Part shown: positions 26,460 through 34,888 of the stretch, piece by piece | Layout: every line of letters begins with the position of its first letter | How positions within the stretch are numbered: position 1 is the stretch's first letter | Origin: Solirubrobacter deserti | Lineage (GTDB): Bacteria; Actinomycetota; Thermoleophilia; Solirubrobacterales; Solirubrobacteraceae | Reading direction: 5' to 3' | Assembly (NCBI RefSeq): GCF_027587175.1 | Contig: NZ_JAPCID010000020.1 | Span: 1 to 64,000 of the forward strand | DNA: 64,000 nt | Notes under the pieces: model-generated | What the model was told of the DNA's origin: nothing | The model's database searches: none | What the model saw: the letters and a program-made list of their open reading frames with translations, nothing else | Made by a program: the position numbers and the translations under genes

Positions 26460-26999
26460 TCAGCCGGTCAGCGCGGCGATGACCTGCGTCGCGTCCTCAC
26501 GGGTCCGGGCCAGCACGGCGGACCCGCTCACGACCGTCCCGTCGGCCGTCCGCGCGACCCACCGCCCCTCCGCCACGGCCTCGCCGCGCAGCGCGAAGAA
26601 CATCGTCCCGGGCGCTCCCGCGCCGCCGTACCAGCCGGTGAGCACGCGCTCGGCCTCCCACACGCGCAGCTCGCCGCGCAGGCCGCGCCCTTCGACCGTG
26701 ATCACGTCGCCGCGGCGCCGGAGCGTGACCGGCGTGGTCGCGATCAGCTCGCGCCCGTCGATCCGCACCCGCCGCGCGCTCCACCACTCGCCGTCGAGCG
26801 GCCCGCCGTCGAGCTCGGCCAGCTCGTCCAGGCTGATCCCGAGGGTCGCGGCGAGCTTCGCCGCCACCCCCAGCACGGGCTGCTGCTCGCCGCGCTCGTA
26901 GCGGCGGATCTGCCGCACGTGGACGCCGACGCGGTCCGCGAGCTCGGTCTGGGTGAGGTTCAACTCCTCACAGCGCCGCTTGATCACGTCGCCGAGCAT
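26460..26999 (-). CDS. XRE-family transcriptional regulator
   Basis: 179 aa. HTH_3 domain at residues 5-60: IKRRCEELNLTQTELADRVGVHVRQIRRYERGEQQPVLGVAAKLAATLG. The C-terminal 110 residues form a beta-rich domain (VRIDGRELIATTPVTLRRRGDVITVEGRG, WYGGAGAPGTMFFALRGEA) that may sense a ligand; not recognised further. ATG 26999 has a TATGCT hexamer 8 nt upstream and no Shine-Dalgarno. It lies 88 bp upstream of the exported protein and peptidase genes in the same direction, so it is a candidate regulator of that pair. Confidence 0.85.
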   Translation of the reverse strand: MLGDVIKRRCEELNLTQTELADRVGVHVRQIRRYERGEQQPVLGVAAKLAATLGISLDELAELDGGPLDGEWWSARRVRIDGRELIATTPVTLRRRGDVITVEGRGLRGELRVWEAERVLTGWYGGAGAPGTMFFALRGEAVAEGRWVARTADGTVVSGSAVLARTREDATQVIAALTG

Positions 27000-27007
27000 G
27001 GAGCGGC

Positions 27008-27013
27008 AGCATA
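27008..27013 (-). promoter_or_regulatory. Putative leaderless -10 (TATGCT) of the XRE gene
   Basis: Minus-strand TATGCT, 8 nt before ATG 26999. The same hexamer and spacing recur before lipB (47306-47311). Confidence 0.5.
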
Positions 27014-27046
27014 CGTCCGCCTCAGGACCGAAAGCGCCCCAGACGT

Positions 27047-27081
27047 ACGAAAGCCCGCCTCGGCATTGCCTGAGACGGGCT
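27047..27081 (-). terminator. Terminator of tRNA-Ala(CGC)
   Basis: Directly downstream of the tRNA 3' end, AGCCCG-T-CTC pairs with GAG-G-CGGGCT around a 10-nt loop. On the minus strand TTTC follows. This is a good intrinsic terminator for a high-GC genome. Confidence 0.7.
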
Positions 27082-27083
27082 GA

Positions 27084-27156
<73 letters not shown>

Positions 27157-27196
27157 ATATGCGCGGAAGGACTTGGGGTCCCGCCGTTCAATGCCG

Positions 27197-27202
27197 ATTA
27201 TA
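27197..27202 (-). promoter_or_regulatory. -10 element (TATAAT) of tRNA-Ala(CGC)
   Basis: Perfect TATAAT on the minus strand, 40 nt before the mature tRNA 5' end, leaving room for a short 5' leader cut by RNase P. No clear TTGACA at 16-18 nt. On the other strand TAGATT (27214-27219) may serve the divergent cyclase gene. Confidence 0.6.
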
Positions 27203-27241
27203 GCCGCCCTGGATAGATTGCGGGAGCGGTTCGCGATCGAC

Positions 27242-29131
27242 ATGCCACTCCTCCAGCCCTCCTTCCGCGGCCGCTTGCGGCTGTTCTTCGCCGTCATCGT
27301 GATCGTGCCGATCCTCGCGGTCGGCTTCGTGCTGTTCCAGATCCTCGGCGCGACCGACAACCGGCGGCTGGACTCGAGCCTCGAGCAGGCGCAGAAGACC
27401 GCGGAGAACCTGTACGCGCAGCACCGCCAGGAGTCGATGGCGGCCATCCAGCCGATCACCGAAGACACGCGGCTCGCCTCGAGCATCGCCGACGACGAGC
27501 CGCTCGCGGTTCGCAGCCGCCTGCAACAACTCGCCCGCGACGGCGGTATCCGGTACATCCGGCTCACGGCGAACGCTCTCGGGCGGCCGATCGAGATCGG
27601 CGACGCGACGGCGATCGCCGCGTCGTCGGCGCAGCTCGTCGACGACCAGGACCGGCAGGTGGGGGAGATCACGGTCTCCACCACGGAGGCGGGCGAGTAC
27701 GCCAACGAGATCGCCGGGCTGCTCGAGATGGAGGCCGTCGTCGAGCGCGACGGCGAGCAGGCCGCGACGACGCTGCCACGGTCGGCGACCGAGCAGCTGC
27801 CGGACCTTCGCCGCGGCGAGACGATCGAGATCGCCGGCGAGGACTACCGCACCACCTCCTTCAACGCCGACGAGCCGGACGGCTCCCGGGTCACGGTGCG
27901 CCTGCTGGCCGAGCTGCCGCCGCCGGAGCGCGTCGCCGTCTTCCTCGTGATCGGGTTGACCGTCCTGTTCCTCGCGCTCGCGCTGATCTTCTTCCTGATC
28001 GTGAGCCGGACGCTGTCCGAGCACGTCCAGCGGCTGCTGTCGGGCGCGCAGCGGATCGGTCGCGGTGATTTCAGCGTCCAGGTGCCGACCGAGGGCAACG
28101 ACGAGTTCGCCGCGCTCGGCGACGAGTTCAACCGGATGGCCGTCCAGCTCGAGCGCCGGCTGGAGGAGCTGCAGCGGGAGCGCGGCCGCCTACAGGACGC
28201 GATCCGCCGCGTCGGCGAGTCGTTCGCGCGCGGCCTGGATCGCGTCGGCGTGCTGGAGATCGTCGTGCAGACGGCGGTGGACGGCGTCGGCGGCGACTGC
28301 GGGCGCGCCACGATGCGCCGACGCGCCGACGCGCCGATGGAGGAGGTCGCGCACACGGGCGACCCGAGCAGCTTCCACCGGGTGTTGCACGCCGCCGAGG
28401 CGGCGGTGATGGACGCGGGCCAGGCGGCGGAGATCAGCGTCGGTGGCTCGTCCGCCCTCGCGGCGCCTTTGAGCGCGACCGAAGGCGGCGACCGCGTCCT
28501 GGCCATCGTCTCCGTCGCCCGCGGCGATCGCGCGTTCAGCCCGCAGGAGCGCGACCTGTTCTCCTACCTCACGAGCCAGGCGGCGGTGTCGGTCGAGAAC
28601 GTCGACCTGCACGAAACCGTGCAGCGCCAGGCGGTCACGGACGAGCTCACGGGGCTGTTCAACCACCGGCGCTTCCAGGAGGTCATGGACGCCGAGGTCG
28701 AGCGCGCCCGCCGCTACGACGCCGAGATGGGGCTCATCATGCTCGACATCGACAACTTCAAGCGCGTCAACGACACCTACGGGCACATGCAGGGCGACGA
28801 GGTCCTGCGTGCGGTGGCGCGGGTGCTGCGCCAGTCCGCGCGTGAGATCGACGAGCCCGCGCGCTACGGCGGCGAGGAGATGGCGGTCGCGTTGCCGCAG
28901 ACCGACCTGGACGGCGCGTTCAACTTCGCGGAGCGCGTGCGCAAGCGCATCGAGGACCTCGAGCTGCCGCTGCTGGACGGCGACGGTGTCCTGAAGGTGA
29001 CCGCGTCCTTCGGCGCGGCCTCGCTGGCGTCCTCGCCACAATCCGACAAGGAAGGCCTGGTGGCCGCGGCGGACGCCGCGCTTTACCGGGCGAAGCGCTC
29101 GGGTAAGAATCGGACGGTCAAGGCCGAGTAG
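27242..29131 (+). CDS. Membrane diguanylate cyclase (sensor-HAMP-GAF-GGDEF)
   Basis: 629 aa from ATG 27242. Helix 1 (LRLFFAVIVIVPILAVGFVLF), a 200-residue extracytoplasmic sensor region, helix 2 (VAVFLVIGLTVLFLALALIFFLIV), HAMP (LLSGAQRIGRGDFSVQVPTEGNDEFAALGDEFNRM in two pieces around a turn), a GAF-like domain, then GGDEF. The active site is GGEEM (about residue 542), and R-E-I-D exactly five residues before it is a product-inhibition I-site. Predicted to make cyclic di-GMP from GTP. ATG 27191 is an alternative start, but it overlaps the tRNA promoter. A second c-di-GMP protein is at 46614-49847. Confidence 0.88.
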   Translation: MPLLQPSFRGRLRLFFAVIVIVPILAVGFVLFQILGATDNRRLDSSLEQAQKTAENLYAQHRQESMAAIQPITEDTRLASSIADDEPLAVRSRLQQLARDGGIRYIRLTANALGRPIEIGDATAIAASSAQLVDDQDRQVGEITVSTTEAGEYANEIAGLLEMEAVVERDGEQAATTLPRSATEQLPDLRRGETIEIAGEDYRTTSFNADEPDGSRVTVRLLAELPPPERVAVFLVIGLTVLFLALALIFFLIVSRTLSEHVQRLLSGAQRIGRGDFSVQVPTEGNDEFAALGDEFNRMAVQLERRLEELQRERGRLQDAIRRVGESFARGLDRVGVLEIVVQTAVDGVGGDCGRATMRRRADAPMEEVAHTGDPSSFHRVLHAAEAAVMDAGQAAEISVGGSSALAAPLSATEGGDRVLAIVSVARGDRAFSPQERDLFSYLTSQAAVSVENVDLHETVQRQAVTDELTGLFNHRRFQEVMDAEVERARRYDAEMGLIMLDIDNFKRVNDTYGHMQGDEVLRAVARVLRQSAREIDEPARYGGEEMAVALPQTDLDGAFNFAERVRKRIEDLELPLLDGDGVLKVTASFGAASLASSPQSDKEGLVAAADAALYRAKRSGKNRTVKAE

Positions 29132-29134
29132 GCT
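29129..29134 (+). promoter_or_regulatory. Putative -10 (TAGGCT) built on the cyclase stop codon
   Basis: TAGGCT begins with the TAG stop of the cyclase gene. Transcription would start near 29141, giving a 13-nt leader containing AAGGGAG before ATG 29154. Confidence 0.4.
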
Positions 29135-29153
29135 GTGAAGGGAGCGGCGCCTT

Positions 29154-29594
29154 ATGGGACTTCTCGACGACGCCATCCGCGAGCATCTCGAGCTCAAGCG
29201 CAAGCACGGAGCAGATCCGGAGGACCTCGCACGCCAGGAGCGCGAGGCGCTGGGGCCCGGCATGCGCAACGAGTTCGCCCAGAAGCCGGAGCAGGAGGCT
29301 GAGCCGGCGCAGGAGCCTGTGGCCGCCGCCGAGGAGCCGCAGCCGCCGATGAACGAGGAGCCGCCCGCGGCGGTCTCGCTCAACGAGTCGGAGATCGGCC
29401 AGGAAGAGGACCCGTGGCTCGCCGACGAGCGCGACGAGGTCCCGGCCGACGAGGCGCTGCAGTCACGCCCGGCCGGCGCACAGGGCGAGGACGACGTGCT
29501 CGAGGAGACCCCGGAGTTCCTCCAGGAGACGCCCGAGCACGACCGCCTGTGGTTCGAGCAGAAGCCGCCGCGCGACTTCGACTGGGACAAGTGA
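29154..29594 (+). CDS. Conserved acidic hypothetical protein
   Basis: 146 aa, strongly acidic and low-complexity in the middle (Glu/Pro/Ala-rich, about 45-130). The N-terminus MGLLDDAIREHLELKRKHGADPEDLARQ is a charged amphipathic helix, and the C-terminus is compact (RLWFEQKPPRDFDWDK). I recall proteins with this type of N-terminus in other actinobacteria, without a function. AAGGGAG lies 9-10 nt upstream of ATG 29154. Likely disordered; partner unknown. Confidence 0.7.
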   Translation: MGLLDDAIREHLELKRKHGADPEDLARQEREALGPGMRNEFAQKPEQEAEPAQEPVAAAEEPQPPMNEEPPAAVSLNESEIGQEEDPWLADERDEVPADEALQSRPAGAQGEDDVLEETPEFLQETPEHDRLWFEQKPPRDFDWDK

Positions 29595-29622
29595 TCGGGG
29601 TGGGGCATGCCCACCCCGATCA
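29592..29622. terminator. Bidirectional terminator between convergent genes
   Basis: A 13-bp perfect stem (TGATCGGGGTGGG pairs with CCCACCCCGATCA) with a 5-nt loop starts on the stop codon of the acidic protein gene and lies 9 bp from the 3' end of the gene on the other strand. No T-tract on either side, as is common in high-GC actinobacteria. Confidence 0.75.
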
Positions 29623-29630
29623 TCCGAGCG

Positions 29631-30623
29631 TTACGGGTTCGTGGTCGTCAGCGTGAACGTCAGCGTCTTGGCGTAGCGCCCCGTGCGAAGCGGCTCGTTC
29701 CCGCCGATCGCCTGCCGGAACTGCAGCGGCACCGAGTGGCCGGAGACCGGGGCGCTGTAGGCGTATAGCCGCAGCGGTGCGGCGCGCAGCGGGAAGAAGT
29801 CCCCGCTGTTCCCGGCGCGGGCGTGCAGCGGCTGCTGGAGCGAGTAGGCGCCGTTGACGAGGTGGCCCGGGTTCGCGCCGGTGTCGGCGATGCTCAGCAT
29901 GGCGTCGCCGGCGGTGGAGGTGACTTTGGCGTCGGTGCTGGCCGTGTACTCGCGCGCCACCCCCGGCTGGAAGGCGTCGAATCCGACGGTGCCGTCGAGG
30001 GTGAGCGAGAGCGTCGGCGGCACCTCGCCGCCGACCTCCGCCGTGGCCACCGCCGTCGGCGTCGGCTGGACGGCGGCTTGGGTGTCGAGGATCACGAGGT
30101 CGATGCCGGCGAAGTAGTTCGTCGCCGCCTCGTTCTTGGCCGTCACCGTGAACGTGAACGTGTGCTTGCCCTCGGCCAGCGCGAGCGTGCCCACGTTCAC
30201 CGGTTCAGCGCGCTGGAGCGCGGGCGCGTAGAGGTCGACCGGCTGGCCGAGCGGGCGGCCGTCCACGGCGACCTGCACGATGCCGTGCGTCGGGGCCTTC
30301 ACGAACTGGATCGAGATGCCGTAGAGCGCGCCTTCCTCGACCTCGACCGGGAACGTCGCGCGGCTGCCGTCCGCGTTGTGGTTCTCGAACTGGGCGTACG
30401 CCTGGCTGGAGAACACGACGCCGCCCGAGTTGCCCTGGCGGCGGATGATCGACTGGGTCGTGTTGCCGACCGCGATGGTGGAGTTGTAGGACTCCAGGTA
30501 CGGCGTCTGCTGCTCGATCTCGACGAGCTGCAGGGCGGCGTCCGGGGCCTCCTCGACCGCGTCGGCCCGGATGGCGAAGACGACGGCGATGGCAGCCGCC
30601 GCGAGTGCGATGGCGAACTTCAT
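29631..30623 (-). CDS. Secreted beta-sandwich protein, malectin/CBM-like
   Basis: 330 aa. Signal peptide (FAIALAAAAIAVVFAIRADA). First module (about 30-185): VEIEQQTPYLESYNSTIAVG, ATFPVEVEEGALYGISIQF, VAVDGRPLGQPVDLYAPA and LALAEGKHTFTFTVTAKN resemble a carbohydrate-binding or malectin-like beta-sandwich. Second module (about 205-330): TLSLTLDGTVGFDAFQPGVAREY, ending GRYAKTLTFTLTTTNP, resembles WxL-type or Ig-like surface domains. The start ATG shares TGATG with the stop of the PhoD gene, so the two are coupled. No catalytic residues seen; may bind surface glycan. Confidence 0.6.
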   Translation of the reverse strand: MKFAIALAAAAIAVVFAIRADAVEEAPDAALQLVEIEQQTPYLESYNSTIAVGNTTQSIIRRQGNSGGVVFSSQAYAQFENHNADGSRATFPVEVEEGALYGISIQFVKAPTHGIVQVAVDGRPLGQPVDLYAPALQRAEPVNVGTLALAEGKHTFTFTVTAKNEAATNYFAGIDLVILDTQAAVQPTPTAVATAEVGGEVPPTLSLTLDGTVGFDAFQPGVAREYTASTDAKVTSTAGDAMLSIADTGANPGHLVNGAYSLQQPLHARAGNSGDFFPLRAAPLRLYAYSAPVSGHSVPLQFRQAIGGNEPLRTGRYAKTLTFTLTTTNP

Positions 30624-32191
30624 CACGCGTCCTTGAGGCCGGGGTTGCCCGCTTCCACGACGAACGACTTGTGCGTGGTGATCGGTGAGCCGGGCCGCTT
30701 GACGTACTGCAGGGTGCGGTAGTCGGTGCGGCAGACGTTCTGGTCCAGCTGCACCCGCACGTAGCCGCGGCGCTGGTTGTTGTACTTGATCCAGGGGTTC
30801 TCGGCCATCGTCGCCGTGTTGACGTTGTCGTTGCCGTCGCCCGTGGTGGAGATCGAGGTGCCGACGAACTCGGAGCCGAGGATCTTCGACTGCGGGTTGC
30901 TGAAGTCCGCGAGCAGGTCGTTCGCCCAGTTCTGGTGGACGTCGCCCGTGATCACGATCGGGTTGTCGATCTCGCGCGTCTCGATGAAGTCGAGCAGCTT
31001 GTCGCGGGACACGGTGTAGCCGTCCCAGCCGTCCATGCTGTAGCTCTCGCCGGGACCGTTGGTGGCGTCGCGCTGGGCCATGAACACCTGCTGTGCGATC
31101 ACCTGCCACTTGGCCGGGGAGGTCTCCAGGCCGTTGTAGAGCCACTGCTCCTGCTGGGCGCCGGTGAGCGTGCGCGCCGGGTTGTTGCGGTCGTCGCAGC
31201 CCGCACGCGTGCCGTCGCCGCACGCCTGGTCGGAGCGGAACTGGCGCGTGTCCAGCACGTGGAACGACGCCAGGTTGCCGTAGGCGGCGCGGCGGAACAG
31301 CTGCATGTCCTTGCCGACCGGGCGCGTGGCCTTGCGCAGCGGCATGTGCTCCCAGTAGGCGCGGAACGCGTTGCGCCGGCGGCGCGCGAAGTGCTCGAGC
31401 GGCAGCCCGTCCTCCGGGATGTCGTCCGCCCAGTTGTTGTCGACCTCATGGTCGTCCCAGGTCACCAGCCACGGGAACGCCGCGTGCGCGGCCTGCAGGT
31501 CCGGGTCGCTCTTGTACTGCGCGTGACGCTCGCGGTAGTGCCCGAGGTCCACGATCTCGTGGTTGGAGTTGCCGCGCACGTTGGTGTTGCCGGACACCTG
31601 GTAGGAGTTCGTGTCGTACTCGTAGATGTAGTCGCCGAGGTGGATCACCAGATCCAGGTCCTCGTTGGCCATGTGCTTGTAGGCCGTGTAGTAGCCGTGC
31701 TCGTACTGCTGGCAGGACGCGAACGCGAACGCCAGCCCGGCGACGCTGGCGGCCGTCGCCGGCGCCGTCTTGGTGCGGCCCGTCGGGCTGATCTCCCCGT
31801 TGGCCTTGAAGCGGTAGAAGTACTCGTAGCCGGGCTCGAGCCCGGCCGGCTCGGCGTGCACGGAGTGCGCCTCGCCCGGCACCGCGATCTCCTCGCCGCG
31901 GGCGACGACGTTCGTGAACGCCTCGTCCTTGGCCACTTCCCACTGCACCGGGTACGGCTTGGCCGGCATGCCCCCGTCGGGGCTCAGCGGCGCCGGCGCC
32001 AGGCGCGTCCACAGCACGACGCCGTCCGGCGTGGGGTCGCCCGACGCGACCCCCAGCGTGAACGGGTACCCCACGAAGCGCGGCGGCGCGGTGCGCGCCC
32101 GCGCAAACGGCCACTGCGATGCCACCGCGGCACCGCCGGTCGCGCCCGCGACCGCGATGAACCGCCGTCGCGACAGCCCTTCTCTTGACAT
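30623..32191 (-). CDS. phoD: Alkaline phosphatase D (PhoD), Tat-exported
   Basis: 522 aa. Twin-arginine signal SRRRFIAVAG (residues 7-16). N-terminal PhoD domain (FTLGVASGDPTPDGVVLWTRLAP, FYRFKANGEISPTGRTKTAP), then the metallophosphatase core: AFASCQQYEHGYY, VIHLGDYIYEY, VTWDDHEVDNNWA and NPIVITGDVHQNW. These supply the Asp/Asn/His ligands plus the Cys that bind Fe3+ and Ca2+ in characterised PhoD. Releases phosphate from phosphodiesters and monoesters outside the cell. ATG 32191 follows a G-rich stretch (GGGGGGCGA). No recognisable Pho box in 32192-32342. Confidence 0.92.
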   Translation of the reverse strand: MSREGLSRRRFIAVAGATGGAAVASQWPFARARTAPPRFVGYPFTLGVASGDPTPDGVVLWTRLAPAPLSPDGGMPAKPYPVQWEVAKDEAFTNVVARGEEIAVPGEAHSVHAEPAGLEPGYEYFYRFKANGEISPTGRTKTAPATAASVAGLAFAFASCQQYEHGYYTAYKHMANEDLDLVIHLGDYIYEYDTNSYQVSGNTNVRGNSNHEIVDLGHYRERHAQYKSDPDLQAAHAAFPWLVTWDDHEVDNNWADDIPEDGLPLEHFARRRRNAFRAYWEHMPLRKATRPVGKDMQLFRRAAYGNLASFHVLDTRQFRSDQACGDGTRAGCDDRNNPARTLTGAQQEQWLYNGLETSPAKWQVIAQQVFMAQRDATNGPGESYSMDGWDGYTVSRDKLLDFIETREIDNPIVITGDVHQNWANDLLADFSNPQSKILGSEFVGTSISTTGDGNDNVNTATMAENPWIKYNNQRRGYVRVQLDQNVCRTDYRTLQYVKRPGSPITTHKSFVVEAGNPGLKDA

Positions 32192-32342
32192 TCGCCCCCC
32201 ACTCGAATCGTTGGCGGGCGGGACATTTGCCCGCGAACGGGCGCGTCAGGTGAACATTCGGTGTCCTGTGGCGGTTTGCCGCCTGTCGGTGGGCGAGGTG
32301 TCCGCATCGAGACGGTGAGCGCCGGCCGGGAGACTGCCGTGC

Positions 32343-33326
32343 ATGCTCCGTGCCGCCCTCCTCACGCTCCTCATCCTCGTCGTGCTGCCCGCCTCCGCGT
32401 CCGCCGCGTGCCGCACCGCTCCAGCCGCGAACGTCTGGTACGACTCGCCCGTCCTGCAGGTGTGGGCCGACGGGGAGGGCTGGGCGTCCTGCGTGCGCCC
32501 GACCAACACCGAGCACGTCTACCGCGACCGCGGGGACGGCCCTGAGGCGCGGCTCGACTTCGGCCACGTGTGGGGCGACCGCTGGATCACGCTGGTGCGC
32601 GAGAAGGGCTACGACTCCGACGACTCGTCGATCGAGTACCTCGGCAGCGACACCTACGACGCCCTCACGGGCCAGCCCGCCACGGGCCGCTGGGGCGTCG
32701 ACGCCGGCCCGCAGGGCATCGTCCTGCGCCACGGGGACGGCCGCACGGAGGTGATCGACCCGACGCCGGTCTCCGAGGAGCTCGAGCTCGTCTTCCAGGG
32801 TCGGCGGCTGTACTGGCTGACGCCGTCCGGCCCGCGTACGGCGCTGCTCAACGTGCCGGACGAGCCCGCGCCGCCGCGGGCCAAGCCGCTGCGGGCCCGC
32901 AAGATGACCAACTGCACGCCGCGCACGGGCGCGAACCTGCTCGTCCGCTACCGCCGGATCGTGGTCACCCGCAAGGGCAAGTCGGTGCATGCCTGCTTCA
33001 ACAAGCGCGTCACGCCGATCGGCGACGCCCGTGAGTTCCAGCACCTGGGCGGCGCCGCGATCGCGTACACCCGCCCCGGCTTCGCGGGCTACCTGGACGC
33101 CAACCACGGTCCCCACCACGAGCTGCCCAGCGCCGGCGGCCCGATCGCCGCGACGTTCTCGCTGCTGGCGGCGGTCGACCGCCGCGGCGTCCTGCGCGCC
33201 TGGGCTGAGGACCGCAAGCGCCCCGTCGTCCTCACCCGCGGGGGCGCCTCCGACGTCGTCGCCACGCACTACGAGGTCTTCTGGATGGCGCCCGACCGCA
33301 CCCCGCGCGTGCGCAAGGTGTCTTAG
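32343..33326 (+). CDS. Secreted protein of unknown function
   Basis: 327 aa. Signal peptide (LLTLLILVVLPASASA, cleavage near residue 21). Mature protein has repeated short beta motifs (VLQVWADGEGWASCVRP, LVREKGYDSDDSSIEYLGS, VLRHGDGRTEVI) that suggest a beta-propeller or similar, and Cys residues at three or four positions (ACRT, ASCV, TNCT, HACF) that could pair. No family recognised. A GGGAG lies about 9 nt before ATG 32343. The last 4 bp overlap the RtcB-like frame on the other strand. The 151-bp gap to phoD holds only a short CGGGC/GCCCG inverted repeat (about 32215-32245). Confidence 0.7.
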   Translation: MLRAALLTLLILVVLPASASAACRTAPAANVWYDSPVLQVWADGEGWASCVRPTNTEHVYRDRGDGPEARLDFGHVWGDRWITLVREKGYDSDDSSIEYLGSDTYDALTGQPATGRWGVDAGPQGIVLRHGDGRTEVIDPTPVSEELELVFQGRRLYWLTPSGPRTALLNVPDEPAPPRAKPLRARKMTNCTPRTGANLLVRYRRIVVTRKGKSVHACFNKRVTPIGDAREFQHLGGAAIAYTRPGFAGYLDANHGPHHELPSAGGPIAATFSLLAAVDRRGVLRAWAEDRKRPVVLTRGGASDVVATHYEVFWMAPDRTPRVRKVS

Positions 33327-34417
33327 CCCTTCACGGTGAGGAGTGGCTCCAGCCGCGCGACCCGGCGCGCCGCGCCGGCCGCCACCACGGCGTCGACCAC
33401 CGGGCCGATCGGCTTGTAGGCGCGCGGTGCCTCCTCGCGGACGCGGCGGGCGTGCTCGTTGCGGACGTCGCGGCGGACGCGCAGCGGGTCGACCGGCGTG
33501 ACGACGCGCAGGCGGGCGTCGGCCTGGTCGTCGCGCGTGCGGGCCGCGCGGCCGCGGGCGAGGACCCGGCCGGCGGCGTGGCTCGTGGAGGCGAGCGCCG
33601 CCTCGGCCCCCGTGCCCGCGAGCACCCAGGACGAGTCGCCCATCGAGCCCGGGATCAGCACGGGCTTGCCGAGCAGTGCCGGGCACGCACCCTTGCGGTG
33701 GCGCCAGATGTCGCCCTCGCGCCAGATCAGGTTGTGCGGCGCGTCGCCGACGGTCACCCAACGCGGCGGGGAGCCCAGCTCGTGGGCGACCGCGCCCACC
33801 GCCATCGCGGTCAGGGCGAGCCGGTTCGCGAACGCGAGGTTGGCGGCGTTGTGCTGCGCGCGGACGTAGGCGTCCTGTTCCGGCCCGGCGCGGAGGAACG
33901 GCTCCGTGCCGCCGCGGGAGCGGGCCACGTGGCCGAAACCGAGCGAGCCCGCGTGGACCATCACCGCGAGCGCGCCGCGACGCAGGCCCCAGGCCCACGC
34001 GGTCGGGCCGTCGCACAGCTCGGCGACACGCTGGAGCTCGCAGAAGTGGTGGCCGCCGCCGAGCGAGCCGAGCTGGCTGTCGCGCTCGCCCGTCCGGCGC
34101 GCCCAGGCGGCCAGCGCGTCGTCGACGCCGCCGGCGTCCATCCCGCCCCGCCGTGCGCGCGCTCGACATGGCGCGCCAGCTCGTCCGCGACCGGCGCCCA
34201 GCCGCCCGCCCCGCCGCTCACGTGCGGGGCGTCGAGCAGCGCGACCAGCCCATGTTCGAGCACGGCCAGCCGGTCCTGCGGCCGCAGCCGCAGGTCACGC
34301 GCGCCCTCGAAGAACACGGCCCGCCAGCGCCTGCCGGACGGCCTTGGGTTCGATCGGGACGCCAGGCCCCGACATGAGCACGGCGGGCAAGCCGTGCGGG
34401 TTCGCGAGGAGCTCCAT
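33323..34417 (-). pseudogene. RtcB-like RNA ligase, frame-disrupted and lacking the N-terminal active-site part
   Basis: The intact frame 33323-34141 (272 aa) carries the C-terminal RtcB blocks: QLGSLGGGHHFCELQ, ALAVMVHAGSLGFGHV, GDAPHNLIW, WRHRKGACPALLGKPVLIPGSMG, TSHAAGR, and AYKPIGPVVDAVVAAG. These keep the four His positions of the metal and GMP site. The N-terminal part with the DxGCGM metal-binding Cys is absent. Upstream coding-like sequence continues in another frame (34142-34317: VFFEGARDLRLRPQDRL) and then back in the first (34318-34417: MELLANPHGLPAVLMSGPG). Two opposite frame changes near 34310 and 34145 would join them. It could be a decayed gene, a sequencing error, or two separate genes. 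Confidence 0.6.
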
Positions 34418-34535
34418 CGCTGCCTTCCACTGAGAACGAGGGATCAGCCGGACGCGGGCGGTATCCGGCGACGGATCAGGTGAAGTCCACGCCGCGCAGG
34501 CGTGGCAGCAGCGACGTCCAGGGTAGCCCGGAACC

Positions 34536-34811
34536 GTGCCGGCCGAAGACGACGAACGCTGGATCGTGATCGACGGCCGCCGCTGGCGCCGCTCGGACCC
34601 GTCGCTGCCCGAGGAGCGTCGCCAGGAGCTCGTCAGCGAGCTGATGAGCGCGCGCAGCGCGGTGGGCTGGGCCAAGCGCCGCGGCGACGAGCCGGCCGAA
34701 CGCGCGGCCCGCGACCGGGTCCACGCCGCCAAGGTCGCGCTCGGCGAGCGCGGTCCGAAGTGGTGGGAAAGTGAAGCTGACGGCGCCGAACCTCGCACCT
34801 GTTCCGGCTGA
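34536..34811 (+). CDS. Conserved small protein (family often labelled 'biopolymer transporter Tol')
   Basis: 91 aa. DDERWIVIDGRRWRRSDPSLP, LVSELMSARSAVGWAKRRGD, then VHAAKVALGERGPKWWES. I recall this pattern from a widespread small family in actinobacteria and proteobacteria that databases often name after Tol without evidence. No membrane segment; two helices after a short beta region are likely. GTG 34536, no Shine-Dalgarno. The short C-terminal tail runs to 34811. Confidence 0.72.
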   Translation: MPAEDDERWIVIDGRRWRRSDPSLPEERRQELVSELMSARSAVGWAKRRGDEPAERAARDRVHAAKVALGERGPKWWESEADGAEPRTCSG

Positions 34812-34888
34812 GCCGGTGCCGGACTACCTTTCCGGCCTCTGCGCTCGACGGCGCGGAACCAGGAACGAAGCTGCAAGGAGGCAGGACG

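Noticed and set aside
32261-32342. Alternative upstream start of the secreted protein at 32343
   Set aside because: No in-frame start gives a better signal peptide; ATG 32343 begins a normal n-region and has a GGGAG upstream.
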